Positions 1 to 7,933 are shown, counted from the stretch's first letter. The stretch is DNA of 55,150 bases from an uncultured Clostridia bacterium (GCA_944381435.1 CALWLD010000015.1:1-55150); one strand, 5' to 3'. Translations and numbers: made by a program. Notes: generated by a model not told the origin, from the letters alone.

Positions 1-95
1 AAAAACTACAATTTAATGTAGGTACTTTAGTTGTAAATAAAGTTAAAAATTTTATAGATAAATTGTTTGGAGATGATAAAAATGAAAATAAATAA
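1..95 (+). CDS. C-terminal end of a phage protein, probably holin (5' cut by window)
   Basis: An open frame enters from the window edge (first full codon at base 3) and stops at TAA 93-95, giving about 30 C-terminal residues. The tail ends in a charged stretch (GDDKNENK) after a hydrophobic/basic segment (VGTLVVNKVKNFIDKLF). It overlaps the start of the amidase by 14 bases. A small protein with a charged tail directly ahead of a phage amidase is the usual position of a holin, which forms the membrane lesion that releases the endolysin. The identity rests on position and composition only, because no membrane segment is visible in the part present. Confidence 0.45.
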   Translation, partial: KLQFNVGTLVVNKVKNFIDKLFGDDKNENK

Positions 96-741
96 ATTAA
101 TAGCACATAGCAGTAACTTTACTAAAGGAAGAAAACAAAAAATACAGTTTATAGTTATCCATTATACCGCCAATAATGGTGATTTAGCTAAAAGTAATTG
201 TAATTATTTTAAATCGGCTAACAGAAATGCATCGGCACATTATTTTGTTGATGAAAAGGAAATATGGCAAAGTGTAGAAGATAATAACACTGCTTGGCAT
301 TGTGGTACAAGTGGAAGGTATTATCATAACAAATGTAGAAATGATAATGCTATAGGTATAGAATTGTGTTCGGAAAAGGATAGTAAAGGCAATTACTATT
401 TTAATAAAGAAACAATAAACAATGCTATAGAACTTACAAAAATGCTAATGAAAAAATACAACATACCTATTACAAATGTAATAAGGCATTATGATGTAAC
501 ACATAAAAACTGTCCTGCACCTTTTGTAAGTAATAATATTGCTTGGAATAATTTTAAAAATAGTTTAAAGGAGAATGATTATATGAAAGTTAAAAGAGTT
601 ATAGAGGTAAACGGAGTTAAAAAAGAGCTAGAGGCTATAAATGATAATGGTAAAAACTATTATAGCATAGCAGAATTAGCAGAGGTTTTAGGTAAAAAGG
701 TTATTTATGATGCTAATACTAAAGTTACTAAAATAGTTTAA
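82..741 (+). CDS. N-acetylmuramoyl-L-alanine amidase, phage endolysin type (Amidase_2)
   Basis: Predicted to cut the amide bond between N-acetylmuramic acid and L-alanine in peptidoglycan at the end of a phage cycle. The first ~150 residues are an Amidase_2 (T7-lysozyme/PGRP-like) domain: FIVIHYT near residue 27 gives the first zinc histidine, AWHCG follows, and RHYDVTHKNCP supplies the late His and Cys ligands. The last ~50 residues (YSIAELAEVLG...) look like a small wall-binding domain of the copper-amine-oxidase-N-like kind. I chose ATG 82 because GGAG at 69-72 lies at normal distance; the earlier TTG and ATG codons overlap or precede that site. No signal peptide is visible, consistent with holin-dependent release. 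It marks the lysis end of a prophage lying to the left. Confidence 0.9.
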   Translation: MKINKLIAHSSNFTKGRKQKIQFIVIHYTANNGDLAKSNCNYFKSANRNASAHYFVDEKEIWQSVEDNNTAWHCGTSGRYYHNKCRNDNAIGIELCSEKDSKGNYYFNKETINNAIELTKMLMKKYNIPITNVIRHYDVTHKNCPAPFVSNNIAWNNFKNSLKENDYMKVKRVIEVNGVKKELEAINDNGKNYYSIAELAEVLGKKVIYDANTKVTKIV

Positions 742-757
742 TTGTAACTTCTACATA

Positions 758-786
758 TTGACGTACGTTAAAAAGTATGCTAAAAT
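758..786 (+). promoter_or_regulatory. Promoter and palindromic operator of the toxin-antitoxin operon
   Basis: TTGACG (758-763), a 17-base spacer and TAAAAT (781-786) form a near-consensus sigma-A promoter 23 bases ahead of the antitoxin ATG. The -35 box lies inside a near-perfect palindrome, TTGACGTACGTTAA (758-771), which is a good candidate operator for autorepression by the antitoxin, as is usual for YefM/Phd systems. The binding itself is inferred. Confidence 0.7.
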
Positions 787-808
787 TTATATGAAAGGTG
801 GTATTAAA

Positions 809-1057
809 ATGATAACAACAAATATAACTAATTTTAGAAAAGATATTTATAAAATGACTGAAAATACTATAAAATTTAATGAACCTTTATATATAAATAC
901 AAAAGAAGGTAATGCTATATTAATTAGTGAGGAAGAGTATAATGGTATGATTGCTACACTTGAATTAATGTCTAACAAGACAATGAAAGATAAACTTTTA
1001 GATGGAATAAATACATCTTTAGATGAATGTATTTCAGAAGACGAGGTTATCTGGTAA
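809..1057 (+). CDS. Antitoxin of the Phd/YefM family
   Basis: An 82-residue protein that starts MITTNITNFRKDIYK and contains the family's central motif of Phd/YefM antitoxins (INTKEGNAILISEEEYNGM), the N-terminal DNA-binding fold. The C-terminal ~30 residues should wrap the toxin. ATG 809 is chosen because AAAGGTGG (794-801) is correctly spaced; the longer frame back to 758 would begin inside the promoter. Its TAA shares one base with the toxin ATG, so the two are translationally coupled. It probably neutralises the downstream toxin and represses the operon through the palindrome at 758-771. Confidence 0.88.
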   Translation: MITTNITNFRKDIYKMTENTIKFNEPLYINTKEGNAILISEEEYNGMIATLELMSNKTMKDKLLDGINTSLDECISEDEVIW

Positions 1058-1320
1058 TGTATAAAATAGTTTATACTAAAAAAGCTATAAAAGACATAGA
1101 AAAGATAAAAGGTGCTAAACTTGAAAATATAACAAAAAATTTAATTGGTATAATTAAAGAAAATCCATACCAGACACCACCTAGCTATGAAAAATTAGTT
1201 GGAGATTTGAAGGGGCTTTATTCAAGGCGTATAAATATAAAACGTAGGTTAGTTTATCAAGTTTATGAAGAAGAAAAAGCTATAAAAATAATTAGCTTAT
1301 GGTCTCACTATGAATTTTAA
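1057..1320 (+). CDS. Toxin of the YoeB/Txe family (RelE-fold mRNA interferase)
   Basis: An 87-residue basic protein with the RelE/YoeB fold signature: N-terminal YKIVYTKKAIKDIEKIK, then GDLKGLYSRRIN, IKRRLVYQVYEEE and the terminal SLWSHYEF. This matches the YoeB pattern of GDLkG-yS-RI, RLVY-V and a C-terminal aromatic/His cluster used in ribosome-dependent mRNA cleavage. The start overlaps the antitoxin stop (TAATG), the standard arrangement for coupled translation. A hairpin terminator follows directly. With the antitoxin it forms a complete-looking addiction module between the prophage lysis genes and a decayed region. Confidence 0.88.
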   Translation: MYKIVYTKKAIKDIEKIKGAKLENITKNLIGIIKENPYQTPPSYEKLVGDLKGLYSRRINIKRRLVYQVYEEEKAIKIISLWSHYEF

Positions 1321-1349
1321 GGGCAAGTTTATACTTGCCTTTATTTTTC
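1318..1349 (+). terminator. Rho-independent terminator after the toxin
   Basis: GGCAAG-TTTATA-CTTGCC stem-loop with flanking A/T pairs, followed by TTTATTTTT. It starts at the toxin stop codon and closes the two-gene operon. Confidence 0.85.
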
Positions 1350-1629
1350 TAGTTTTGTATCTAGTAGTGATAGTTTAGATTGGAAAGAATATGGAGTAGA
1401 ACATGAAGTAAACCAAGTATTAAATCATAAACATTTAAATAATGGTTCAATAATACTATTTCATAATGATGCTAAATATACACCTGATTCATTAAATACA
1501 ATATTAAAAGGGCTTAAAGACAAGGGATATGAAATAGTGTCTGTTGGAGAATTAATACATAAAGAGGATTATTATATGGACCACGAAGGTAGACAGTTTG
1601 TAAAAGAAAACGCAGAAATCAATAATTAG
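1350..1629 (+). pseudogene. Fragment of a polysaccharide deacetylase (PdaB-like C-terminus)
   Basis: An open frame without a plausible start encodes about 90 residues that match the C-terminal part of sporulation-type polysaccharide deacetylases: SDSLDWKEYG, GSIILFHNDAKYTPDSL, LKDKGYEIVSVGELI and YYMDHEGRQ, ending at TAG 1627-1629. The catalytic N-terminal half with the metal-binding His/Asp residues is absent, and the frame runs back directly into the toxin terminator. This is a truncated remnant of a NodB-type enzyme, probably left by a deletion or by insertion of the phage/toxin-antitoxin region. Function is not expected. Confidence 0.75.
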
Positions 1630-1688
1630 TAAATATAATAATTATTAAAGTGAACAAGTATGTTAAAAATATAAAATAGAAAAAACAT

Positions 1689-1853
1689 ACCTCCTGTAGT
1701 AAAATTATCATAGGAGGTTTTGTTATGCTAAGAAGTTATAAACATATAAGTTATTATGAAAATGAGATTTTATAACTAAGAAAACAAGGATTAAGCAAAA
1801 GAGAAATTAGTGAAAAGTTAGGCTTTACTATAAAATAACTAACAAACTTTATT
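1689..1853 (+). pseudogene. Remnant of an insertion sequence OrfA (helix-turn-helix)
   Basis: From ATG 1725 the frame reads MLRSYKHISYYENEIL, a stop (1773-1775), LRKQGLSKREISEKLGFTIK, a second stop (1836-1838), then LTNFI. This is the N-terminal helix-turn-helix of an OrfA-type transposase subunit, of the kind seen in clostridial IS3-like elements. Two in-frame stops and the loss of everything downstream make it a dead fragment. ACCTCCT (1689-1695) can pair with AGGAGGT (1712-1718), so the ribosome-binding site sits in a hairpin, a common way IS elements damp their own expression. No matching end repeats are visible. Confidence 0.65.
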
Positions 1854-1857
1854 AGTT

Positions 1858-2028
1858 GGAAGATTTATAGATGCTACAGTGCAAGCTGGAACTTATGATG
1901 AAACAAACTTTATTATACTATGCGACCACGGGCCAATATACATAGAACGTATTTTTGAATTAAATTTGTTATTTGTTGAAAATTACTTAATTGAATTAAA
2001 GGAACATTTTATAAATTTTTATTTATAG
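1858..2028 (+). pseudogene. Fragment of an alkaline-phosphatase-superfamily protein
   Basis: The frame ending at TAG 2026-2028 contains ATVQAGTYDETNFIILCDHG, which matches the metal-binding 'DHG' region of type I phosphodiesterase/nucleotide pyrophosphatase-like enzymes, followed by IYIERIFELNLLFVEN, which fits the stretch after that motif. Only about 55 residues remain and no start codon or catalytic Thr/Ser region is present. It joins the IS remnant upstream and the HAD remnant downstream without spacing, so it looks like a deletion scar. Confidence 0.55.
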
Positions 2029-2390
2029 TAGATAAATATAAAATAAAGGTAATAATAAATGCTTTAAATAAAGATGATTATTATAAAGATGTTTACTTTG
2101 TATAATCTGAAGATGATTTATTTGAAATGGTTTTAGAAAATATTAATAAGGGGAATGATTTAAAATATTTTTGTGAAAAAAATGAAATAGATTTGGATAA
2201 TACATATTTTATAGGAGATAGCTTTCATGATAAAGAAATTATGCAGATAGCTGGAACAAGTGCTTGTACTTTTCATACAGAAGAAATCCTTAAAGAAAAA
2301 TGTAATTTTATTATAGGAACTTGTGAAGATGTAGAAGTTTATGAATTTATAACTTATATAGAAAATAAAATTTTAAGAGATAGTTGTTAA
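2016..2390 (+). pseudogene. C-terminal fragment of a HAD-superfamily hydrolase
   Basis: The reading frame contains an in-frame TAA at 2103-2105 and then runs open from ATG 2127 to 2390. The C-terminal 87 residues carry HAD motif IV, YFIGDSFHDKEIMQIAG, whose Asp residues bind Mg2+, followed by a Cof-type tail (CNFIIGTCEDVEVYEFI). Motif I (DxD nucleophile), motif II and the cap domain are missing, so it cannot be an active phosphatase. The piece downstream of the stop could still be translated as a short protein, but I see no good ribosome-binding site. Confidence 0.7.
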
Positions 2391-2428
2391 TTTAATATAT
2401 TATATTTAAAACAAGGATTTTAATAAAT

Positions 2429-2470
2429 AAAAAGTACTAGCTAATAACTTTATTAGTTAGTACTTTTTAT
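2429..2470. terminator. Bidirectional hairpin terminator
   Basis: A long, nearly perfect stem (AAAAGTACTAGCTAATAA paired with TTATTAGTTAGTACTTTT) flanked by A and T runs. It can stop transcription from the HAD remnant on the plus strand and from the EIIB gene on the minus strand. It lies six bases from repeat copy 1. Confidence 0.75.
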
Positions 2471-2475
2471 TTATA

Positions 2476-2594
2476 CAATTAAGATATAACCTAATATTTT
2501 AGAAAAAATTATAAATGGTTTTTGTTTTAATTTTTTAAAACCAAATATTTAGGAATATCTGTTATTGAACACAAAGAGCTTAAAAAATTGATTA
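2476..2594 (-). repeat. Interspersed structured repeat, copy 1 (degraded)
   Basis: 119 bp, running from CAATTAAG to TTGATTA, and similar along its full length to the elements at 18628-18748 and 33761-33875. The ends pair (CAATT/AATTG). A long hairpin has AGATAT paired with ATATCT and CCTAA with TTTAGG; the other copies have AGGTAT/ATACCT at the first position. The small hairpin is broken here (GAACACAAAGAGCTT). The element ends one base from the stop codon of the minus-strand EIIB gene, so it would be the 3' UTR of that gene. The strand given follows this orientation. Confidence 0.75.
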
Positions 2595-2595
2595 A

Positions 2596-3132
2596 CTATT
2601 TATTAAGCTCTTCTTCAATAGCTTTTCTAACATCTTCTATTTTTAAACCATATATTATATGTGCATTATGTTCATCAATAATAATAACTTTGCTAGCACC
2701 TGTTTCATTAATAAGCAAATCTGCATTTATTTTAGAAACATCTTTTAATGTAAGTCTTAATCTAGTTATACAGTTAGTTAAATTAGTTATATTATCTTTA
2801 CCACCAATACCTTCTAGTATTTTTCTTACATTAATATCGCCAACGTATCCTTCGTTAGATTTTTCGTTTTTTATTTCTTTATCTATGGCTTCTTTAATTT
2901 GTTCAATATGTAAGCCATAGATAACGTGAACATCATTACCATCTATAATAACTTTGCTAGCACCTGTTTCGTTAATAAGTAAGTTTTCATCTACTTTAGA
3001 AACATCTGCTAAAACAAGCCTTAATCTAGTCATACAGTTAGTAATAAATTTAATATTATCTTTACCACCTAACCCTTGTAAAACTTTTTTTGCATAGTTT
3101 GAATCAGGTGTACTTAAATTTATATTGCTCAT
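2596..3132 (-). CDS. Orphan tandem PTS EIIB-domain protein (glucose/GlcNAc type)
   Basis: A 178-residue soluble protein made of two EIIB domains of the glucose/N-acetylglucosamine class. Each has the phosphocysteine motif: GGKDNIKFITNCMTRLRL (Cys ~33) and GGKDNITNLTNCITRLRL (Cys ~121). In normal PTS permeases this Cys passes phosphate from EIIA to the sugar held by EIIC. Here there is no EIIC, EIIA or catabolic gene nearby. The two halves share near-identical blocks (LLINETGASKVII in both), also at DNA level, pointing to a recent internal duplication. Start at 3132 is supported by GGAGGC just upstream. Possible roles are a phosphate relay for a separate EIIC or a regulator; neither can be decided from the sequence. 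Confidence 0.8.
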   Translation of the reverse strand: MSNINLSTPDSNYAKKVLQGLGGKDNIKFITNCMTRLRLVLADVSKVDENLLINETGASKVIIDGNDVHVIYGLHIEQIKEAIDKEIKNEKSNEGYVGDINVRKILEGIGGKDNITNLTNCITRLRLTLKDVSKINADLLINETGASKVIIIDEHNAHIIYGLKIEDVRKAIEEELNK

Positions 3133-3274
3133 ATATTTTGCCTCCTTAATAAACAATTTATATATCTATATAAATTATATCAAAAAAAATATTTTTTTCA
3201 ACTATTTTTTTGTATATTGTATAAAAAAATATATAATTACAAAAAATGATAGGTATAATTATATAAAATACGTA

Positions 3275-4672
3275 TTAATTTATATTTTTTAGTAGTAAGT
3301 CTTTTATAATGTTTACATCACATTTTCCTTTAAGAGATTTCATACATTGTCCTATTAGATATTTAAAAGATTTTTCCTTTCCAGCTTTATAATCTATTAT
3401 AGATTTTTTATTTTCTTCCAAAACTTTAAGTATAGTGCTTTCTATAAAGTTTATATCTGTTGTTAAATATAAATTATGTTTTTCTATAAAGCTTATAGGC
3501 TCTATATCGTTTATTATTATTTCATAAAATACATCTTTATATGTATCTCTTGAAATTTTATTAACTAAAAATAGTTTTAAAAGATTTTCTATATAATTAA
3601 TATTAAAATTAAATTTTTCTATATCTAAATTATTTTCATTTACTATTTTAAAAAGATTAATAGCTATAAGGTTTGCTACTTCTTTTTTATTATCTATATT
3701 TTTGATTAAGGTTTCAAAAAGGTTATTAATGTTTTTACAACATAAAATAGCGTTAATTTCGTTTTTATTTAGGTCATATTTATTTTTATAAATTTCTCTT
3801 TTTTCATTAGGTAGAATAGGCATATTATTTTTAATACTATTTATAAAATCTTTAGATATATTTATAGGGGATATATCTATTTCCTTAAAATAACAATAAT
3901 CTGAAATGGTTTCTTTATTACGCATAAATAAAGTTTCGTTAATATTTTCATCAAATCTTCTTGTTTCTATATTTATTTTATTACCTTCCTTTAATAGTGA
4001 AATATGTCTTTTAGTTTCAAAATCTATAGCATTTTTTATGGATTTAAAGGAGCCAACATTTTTAATTTCTGTTCTTTTACCTAGGCTTTCATTTTCTTTT
4101 CTAACAGAAAGATTTATGTCTACACGCATAGAACCTTCTTGTATCTTACAATCAGACACATCACAAAACATTAAAATTTCTTTTAGAAGATTTAAAAATT
4201 CTATAACTTCATTAGCATTTTCAAAATCTGGCTCTGTTACAAGCTCTAAAAGAGGGACACCTGCACGGTTATAATCTATAGGTGAAGATTTACCTATTTT
4301 ACCAGCATCTTCTTCTATGTGTATCTCTTTTATATTTATTTTTTTATTTTCTAAATTAATATAACCATTTTTACATATAGGCTTAAAAAATTGTGTTATT
4401 TGATAGCCTTTAGGCAAATCTTTATAAAAATAGTTTTTTCTATCAAATATTATTTTTCTATCTATAGTACAGTTTGTAGCAAGCCCTGTTTTTATAGCAA
4501 GCTCTATGGCTTTTTTATTAGGCACAGGCAATGCACCAGGTAAGCCTAAACAAACAGGGCATACATTTGTATTTTCTATATCTCCAAAGCTAGCCTTACA
4601 GGAGCAAAACATTTTTTCTTTTGTAAGTAGCTCAATATGAACCTCTAAGCCTATATTTGTTTTATATTCCAT
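3275..4672 (-). CDS. gatB: Aspartyl/glutamyl-tRNA amidotransferase subunit B
   Basis: A 465-residue GatB, the kinase/tRNA-binding subunit of GatCAB, which phosphorylates and amidates Glu on misacylated Glu-tRNA(Gln) (or Asp-tRNA(Asn)). The family signature is clear: N-terminal IGLEVHIELLT, a zinc-site cluster CSCKASFG...NVCPVCLGLPGALPV, and EDAGKIGKSSPIDYNRAGVPLLELV. The C-terminal ~150 residues form the GatB/YqeY helical domain, somewhat divergent and AT-biased. It follows gatA by 9 bases on the same strand as the last gene of the operon. Presence of GatCAB suggests that Gln-tRNA is made indirectly, as in most Firmicutes. Confidence 0.97.
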   Translation of the reverse strand: MEYKTNIGLEVHIELLTKEKMFCSCKASFGDIENTNVCPVCLGLPGALPVPNKKAIELAIKTGLATNCTIDRKIIFDRKNYFYKDLPKGYQITQFFKPICKNGYINLENKKINIKEIHIEEDAGKIGKSSPIDYNRAGVPLLELVTEPDFENANEVIEFLNLLKEILMFCDVSDCKIQEGSMRVDINLSVRKENESLGKRTEIKNVGSFKSIKNAIDFETKRHISLLKEGNKINIETRRFDENINETLFMRNKETISDYCYFKEIDISPINISKDFINSIKNNMPILPNEKREIYKNKYDLNKNEINAILCCKNINNLFETLIKNIDNKKEVANLIAINLFKIVNENNLDIEKFNFNINYIENLLKLFLVNKISRDTYKDVFYEIIINDIEPISFIEKHNLYLTTDINFIESTILKVLEENKKSIIDYKAGKEKSFKYLIGQCMKSLKGKCDVNIIKDLLLKNIN

Positions 4673-4681
4673 ATTATCCTC

Positions 4682-6109
4682 CTAAAAATTAGGCTTTTTT
4701 AAATGAAAATCAGTATTTTTTTGAAACTGTATAGAAGTGTTTAAAATAACACTATCTTTAAGGTGGTTACCTATTAATTGCATACCAACAGGCATATTTT
4801 CTTTTGTAAAACCACAAGGTATAGAGATAGAAGGTAAGCCTGTTATGTTGCTACTTGCTAAAAATATATCTGTTTCTGTGTTATCATCAAAACTTGTTGC
4901 TGTTTTTGGTGTTGTAGGTGTTAATAATATATCATATTTATCAAGTGCTGTTTTAAATTGTTTTGTTATATAATATTTAGCATTTATAGCATTTTTATAA
5001 TGACTATTTTTATCATCTTTATGCCTTAAAACATAATTACCAAACATTATACGTTTTTTAACTTCAACACCAAATGCATCTGTTCTTGATTTTATACAAA
5101 GCTCTTCTAAACAATCTACATTTTCAGGCTTATAGCCATATTTTATACCGTCATATCTTGCCATATTAGAAATAGAATATGCACTAGATAAAACTTGGTA
5201 TGTAGGCATAGAATATTCTATAACATCAAGGTTTATTTCTTCTATTATAGCACCTAAATTTTTTAATATATCTATAGCTTTTAAAACTTCTATTTGTACA
5301 TCTTTATCACTATATTCTATAAAGTTTTTGCAAATGCCTATTTTTAAACCTTTTATATTAAAATTTTCATCTATTAAACTAAAACTATCTTTTCTTATTG
5401 TTGTATTATCGTTTTTATCGTAGCCACTAATTATTTCTAAGGTTTTAGCACAATCTATTGCATCTTTTGTCATAGGTCCTATTTGGTCAAATTCTGGTGC
5501 AAAGGCAATAAGTCCATAGCGAGATACAAGCCCGTAAGTTGGTTTTATCCCTGTTACAGAGCAAAAGGCAGAAGGTTGCCTTATTGAGCCACCTGTATCA
5601 GAGCCTAGGGTAAAAATAGCCTCGTTATAAGCTAAAGAGCTAGCACAGCCACTGCTAGAACCACCTGTAGATTTTGTGTTATCCCAAGGGTTGTTACAAC
5701 CACCAAAGAAAGATGTTCTGCCTGTATCGCCCATAGCAAATTCATCTAAATTAAGCTTACCAACCAAGATAGCACCAGCTTTTTCTAACCTATCAAAAGC
5801 AGTTGCATTATAGGGTGGGATATATCCTTTTAGCATTTTAGATGCACAAGTTGTTTCTATGTCTTTAGTGCATATATTATCTTTTATAGACATAGGCACA
5901 CCTGCTAGGATAGGTAAATCTTCTTTATTATCAAGCTTTTTTTGTATTTCTTTAGCTTTTTTTATAGCATAATCTTTTGTAAAACATATGTAGCCATTAC
6001 TTTTGTTTGTTACATTATCAAAAAAATAATTTGTAGCCTCTATACAGCTTATTTCTCTATTTTTTATTTTTGTGCCAAGCTCTACGGCAGTCATATTGAA
6101 AATGTTCAT
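4682..6109 (-). CDS. gatA: Aspartyl/glutamyl-tRNA amidotransferase subunit A
   Basis: A 475-residue amidase-signature enzyme that releases ammonia from glutamine for transfer within GatCAB. The Ser-cisSer-Lys triad is visible: Lys in PMSIKDNICTK, cis-Ser in GGSSSGCASS, and the nucleophile Ser in GSDTGGSIRQPSAFC. Length is normal. The ATG at 6109 follows GGAGA. It lies 15 bases after gatC and 9 bases before gatB, so the three subunits are co-translated. No unusual substitutions are seen in the signature regions. Confidence 0.97.
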   Translation of the reverse strand: MNIFNMTAVELGTKIKNREISCIEATNYFFDNVTNKSNGYICFTKDYAIKKAKEIQKKLDNKEDLPILAGVPMSIKDNICTKDIETTCASKMLKGYIPPYNATAFDRLEKAGAILVGKLNLDEFAMGDTGRTSFFGGCNNPWDNTKSTGGSSSGCASSLAYNEAIFTLGSDTGGSIRQPSAFCSVTGIKPTYGLVSRYGLIAFAPEFDQIGPMTKDAIDCAKTLEIISGYDKNDNTTIRKDSFSLIDENFNIKGLKIGICKNFIEYSDKDVQIEVLKAIDILKNLGAIIEEINLDVIEYSMPTYQVLSSAYSISNMARYDGIKYGYKPENVDCLEELCIKSRTDAFGVEVKKRIMFGNYVLRHKDDKNSHYKNAINAKYYITKQFKTALDKYDILLTPTTPKTATSFDDNTETDIFLASSNITGLPSISIPCGFTKENMPVGMQLIGNHLKDSVILNTSIQFQKNTDFHLKKPNF

Positions 6110-6124
6110 ATAAAAATCTCCATT

Positions 6125-6304
6125 CTAAAGTACATAATCTTCAATATTATTAAAAAATATTTCTTCTGTTTCTGGTATATCTGCAAGTTTGTTACAGTTT
6201 TTTATCATATTGTTAAATTTATTTAATATATAATTTTTTTCTTCACTATTAATATTAAATTTTGAAGCTTGTTCTAAAAATTTTATATAATCATCGTTAA
6301 ACAT
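6125..6304 (-). CDS. gatC: Short GatC, amidotransferase subunit C
   Basis: A 59-residue ORF with an excellent ribosome-binding site (GGAGGAT ahead of ATG 6304), placed where gatC belongs between the GNAT gene and gatA. The sequence YIKFLEQASKFNINSEEK followed by NKFNNMIKNCNKL matches the N-terminal helical half of GatC (pattern V-x-hydrophobic-A-x-L-A-x-L-x-L-S-x-E-E). Typical GatC is about 95 residues; the C-terminal segment that wraps between GatA and GatB is missing or reduced to IPETEEIFFNNIEDYVL. No frameshift extension is obvious downstream because gatA starts 15 bases later. GatC acts as a chaperone-like linker between the other two subunits. Confidence 0.8.
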   Translation of the reverse strand: MFNDDYIKFLEQASKFNINSEEKNYILNKFNNMIKNCNKLADIPETEEIFFNNIEDYVL

Positions 6305-6318
6305 TTTATCCTCCTAAA

Positions 6319-6738
<420 letters not shown>

Positions 6739-6747
6739 AAAATACCT

Positions 6748-7890
6748 CTATACAGTAACCTTTGGTGGTCTTTCTCCAAAAAATTGATAATAATCTACTT
6801 TTACATTACCGTTAAATAGTTTTCTTTTTTTATCTGCTTTTCTACCATATAGCTTTTCAAAGCCTTCGTGAGATGTAAGAACATAGGTAGAAAAAGTTTT
6901 GTTAGCATTAAAAATTTTGCCCATATCTTTATAAAGGGTTTCAACTTCATCTAATGTGCCTATACGTTCGGCATAAGGTGGGTTACAAACACAAATACCA
7001 TATTTTATATTTTTTATATCTACCTTATTTAAAGGTTTTACCTCAAAACGTATGCAATCGTCTACACCTGCTATTTTTGCATTACCTTTTGCTATTTGTA
7101 TAGCTTTTTCGTCTATGTCGCTTGCATATATTTCAGGCTTACAATTTACATCTATGTTGCTATATGCTTCTTTTCTTGCATCTTTCCAATAAGTTTTATC
7201 TATAAAATCCCATTTTTCTGATGCAAAGTTTCGCATAAGCCCTGGAGCTATGTTTTTAGCTATCATAGCAGCCTCGATAGGTATTGTACCAGAGCCACAA
7301 GTTGGGTCTATAAAAAATCTATCCTTTTTATAATAGCTTAAATCTATTAATGCACTTGCTAGAGTTTCTTTTAAAGGGGCAGAAAGCTGGTTTTCTCTAT
7401 ATCCACGTTTGTGCAAACCGCTTCCACTTGTATCTAGGGTAATTGTAGCCGTATCTTTTAAAAGAGCAACTTGTATTTTATATGTGTTACCACTTTTAGA
7501 AAAATAATTTATTCCTTTATACGTTAGCTTTAGCTTTTCAACAATAGCTTTTTCTGTTATTTTTTGGCAAGCGGGTACACTTGATAATGTAGATTTTAAA
7601 GATTTACCAGCTACAATAAAATTAGCATCTTTAGGTAAAAAATCTGCCCAGTTAACAGCCTTAACACCTTGAAAAAGCTCTTCAAAAGTTGTAGCTTTAA
7701 ATTTTGCCATAACCATAAGAACTCTATCTGCACATCTAAAGTTTATATTCGCCTTTGGTATATCTTTTATATCTCCTGTAAAATTTACTATGCCATCTTC
7801 TACGCTAATGTTAGAAAAGCCTAGATTGATAGCTTCTCTTTTAACGATAGCCTCAAGCCCAAATGTTGTTGTTGCAATAAAATTTATCAT
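6748..7890 (-). CDS. THUMP-domain class I RNA methyltransferase (RlmL/YpsC-like)
   Basis: A 380-residue protein of the COG0116 family. The N-terminal ~160 residues hold a ferredoxin-like plus THUMP RNA-binding region (FIATTTFGLEAIVKRE at the start). The C-terminal Rossmann domain has the SAM and catalytic motifs: FIDPTCGSGTIPIEAAM, EIYASDIDEKAIQIAKGNA and the N6/N2-methylase motif VCNPPYAERIG. Members such as RlmL modify a guanine N2 in 23S rRNA; the exact target here is not certain. It is the first gene of the operon that continues into GNAT-gatC-gatA-gatB, with a strong promoter at 7934-7962. Confidence 0.9.
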   Translation of the reverse strand: MINFIATTTFGLEAIVKREAINLGFSNISVEDGIVNFTGDIKDIPKANINFRCADRVLMVMAKFKATTFEELFQGVKAVNWADFLPKDANFIVAGKSLKSTLSSVPACQKITEKAIVEKLKLTYKGINYFSKSGNTYKIQVALLKDTATITLDTSGSGLHKRGYRENQLSAPLKETLASALIDLSYYKKDRFFIDPTCGSGTIPIEAAMIAKNIAPGLMRNFASEKWDFIDKTYWKDARKEAYSNIDVNCKPEIYASDIDEKAIQIAKGNAKIAGVDDCIRFEVKPLNKVDIKNIKYGICVCNPPYAERIGTLDEVETLYKDMGKIFNANKTFSTYVLTSHEGFEKLYGRKADKKRKLFNGNVKVDYYQFFGERPPKVTV

Positions 7891-7933
7891 AAAAAATCTC
7901 CTAATATTTAAAAACTTTTAAATAGCTACATAG

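Noticed and set aside
758..1057. Longer antitoxin beginning at TTG 758
   Set aside because: That start lies in the -35 box of the operon promoter; ATG 809 has a proper ribosome-binding site.
5942..6226. 94-residue plus-strand ORF over gatA/gatC
   Set aside because: Antisense shadow of two genes that have clear family motifs and ribosome-binding sites on the minus strand.
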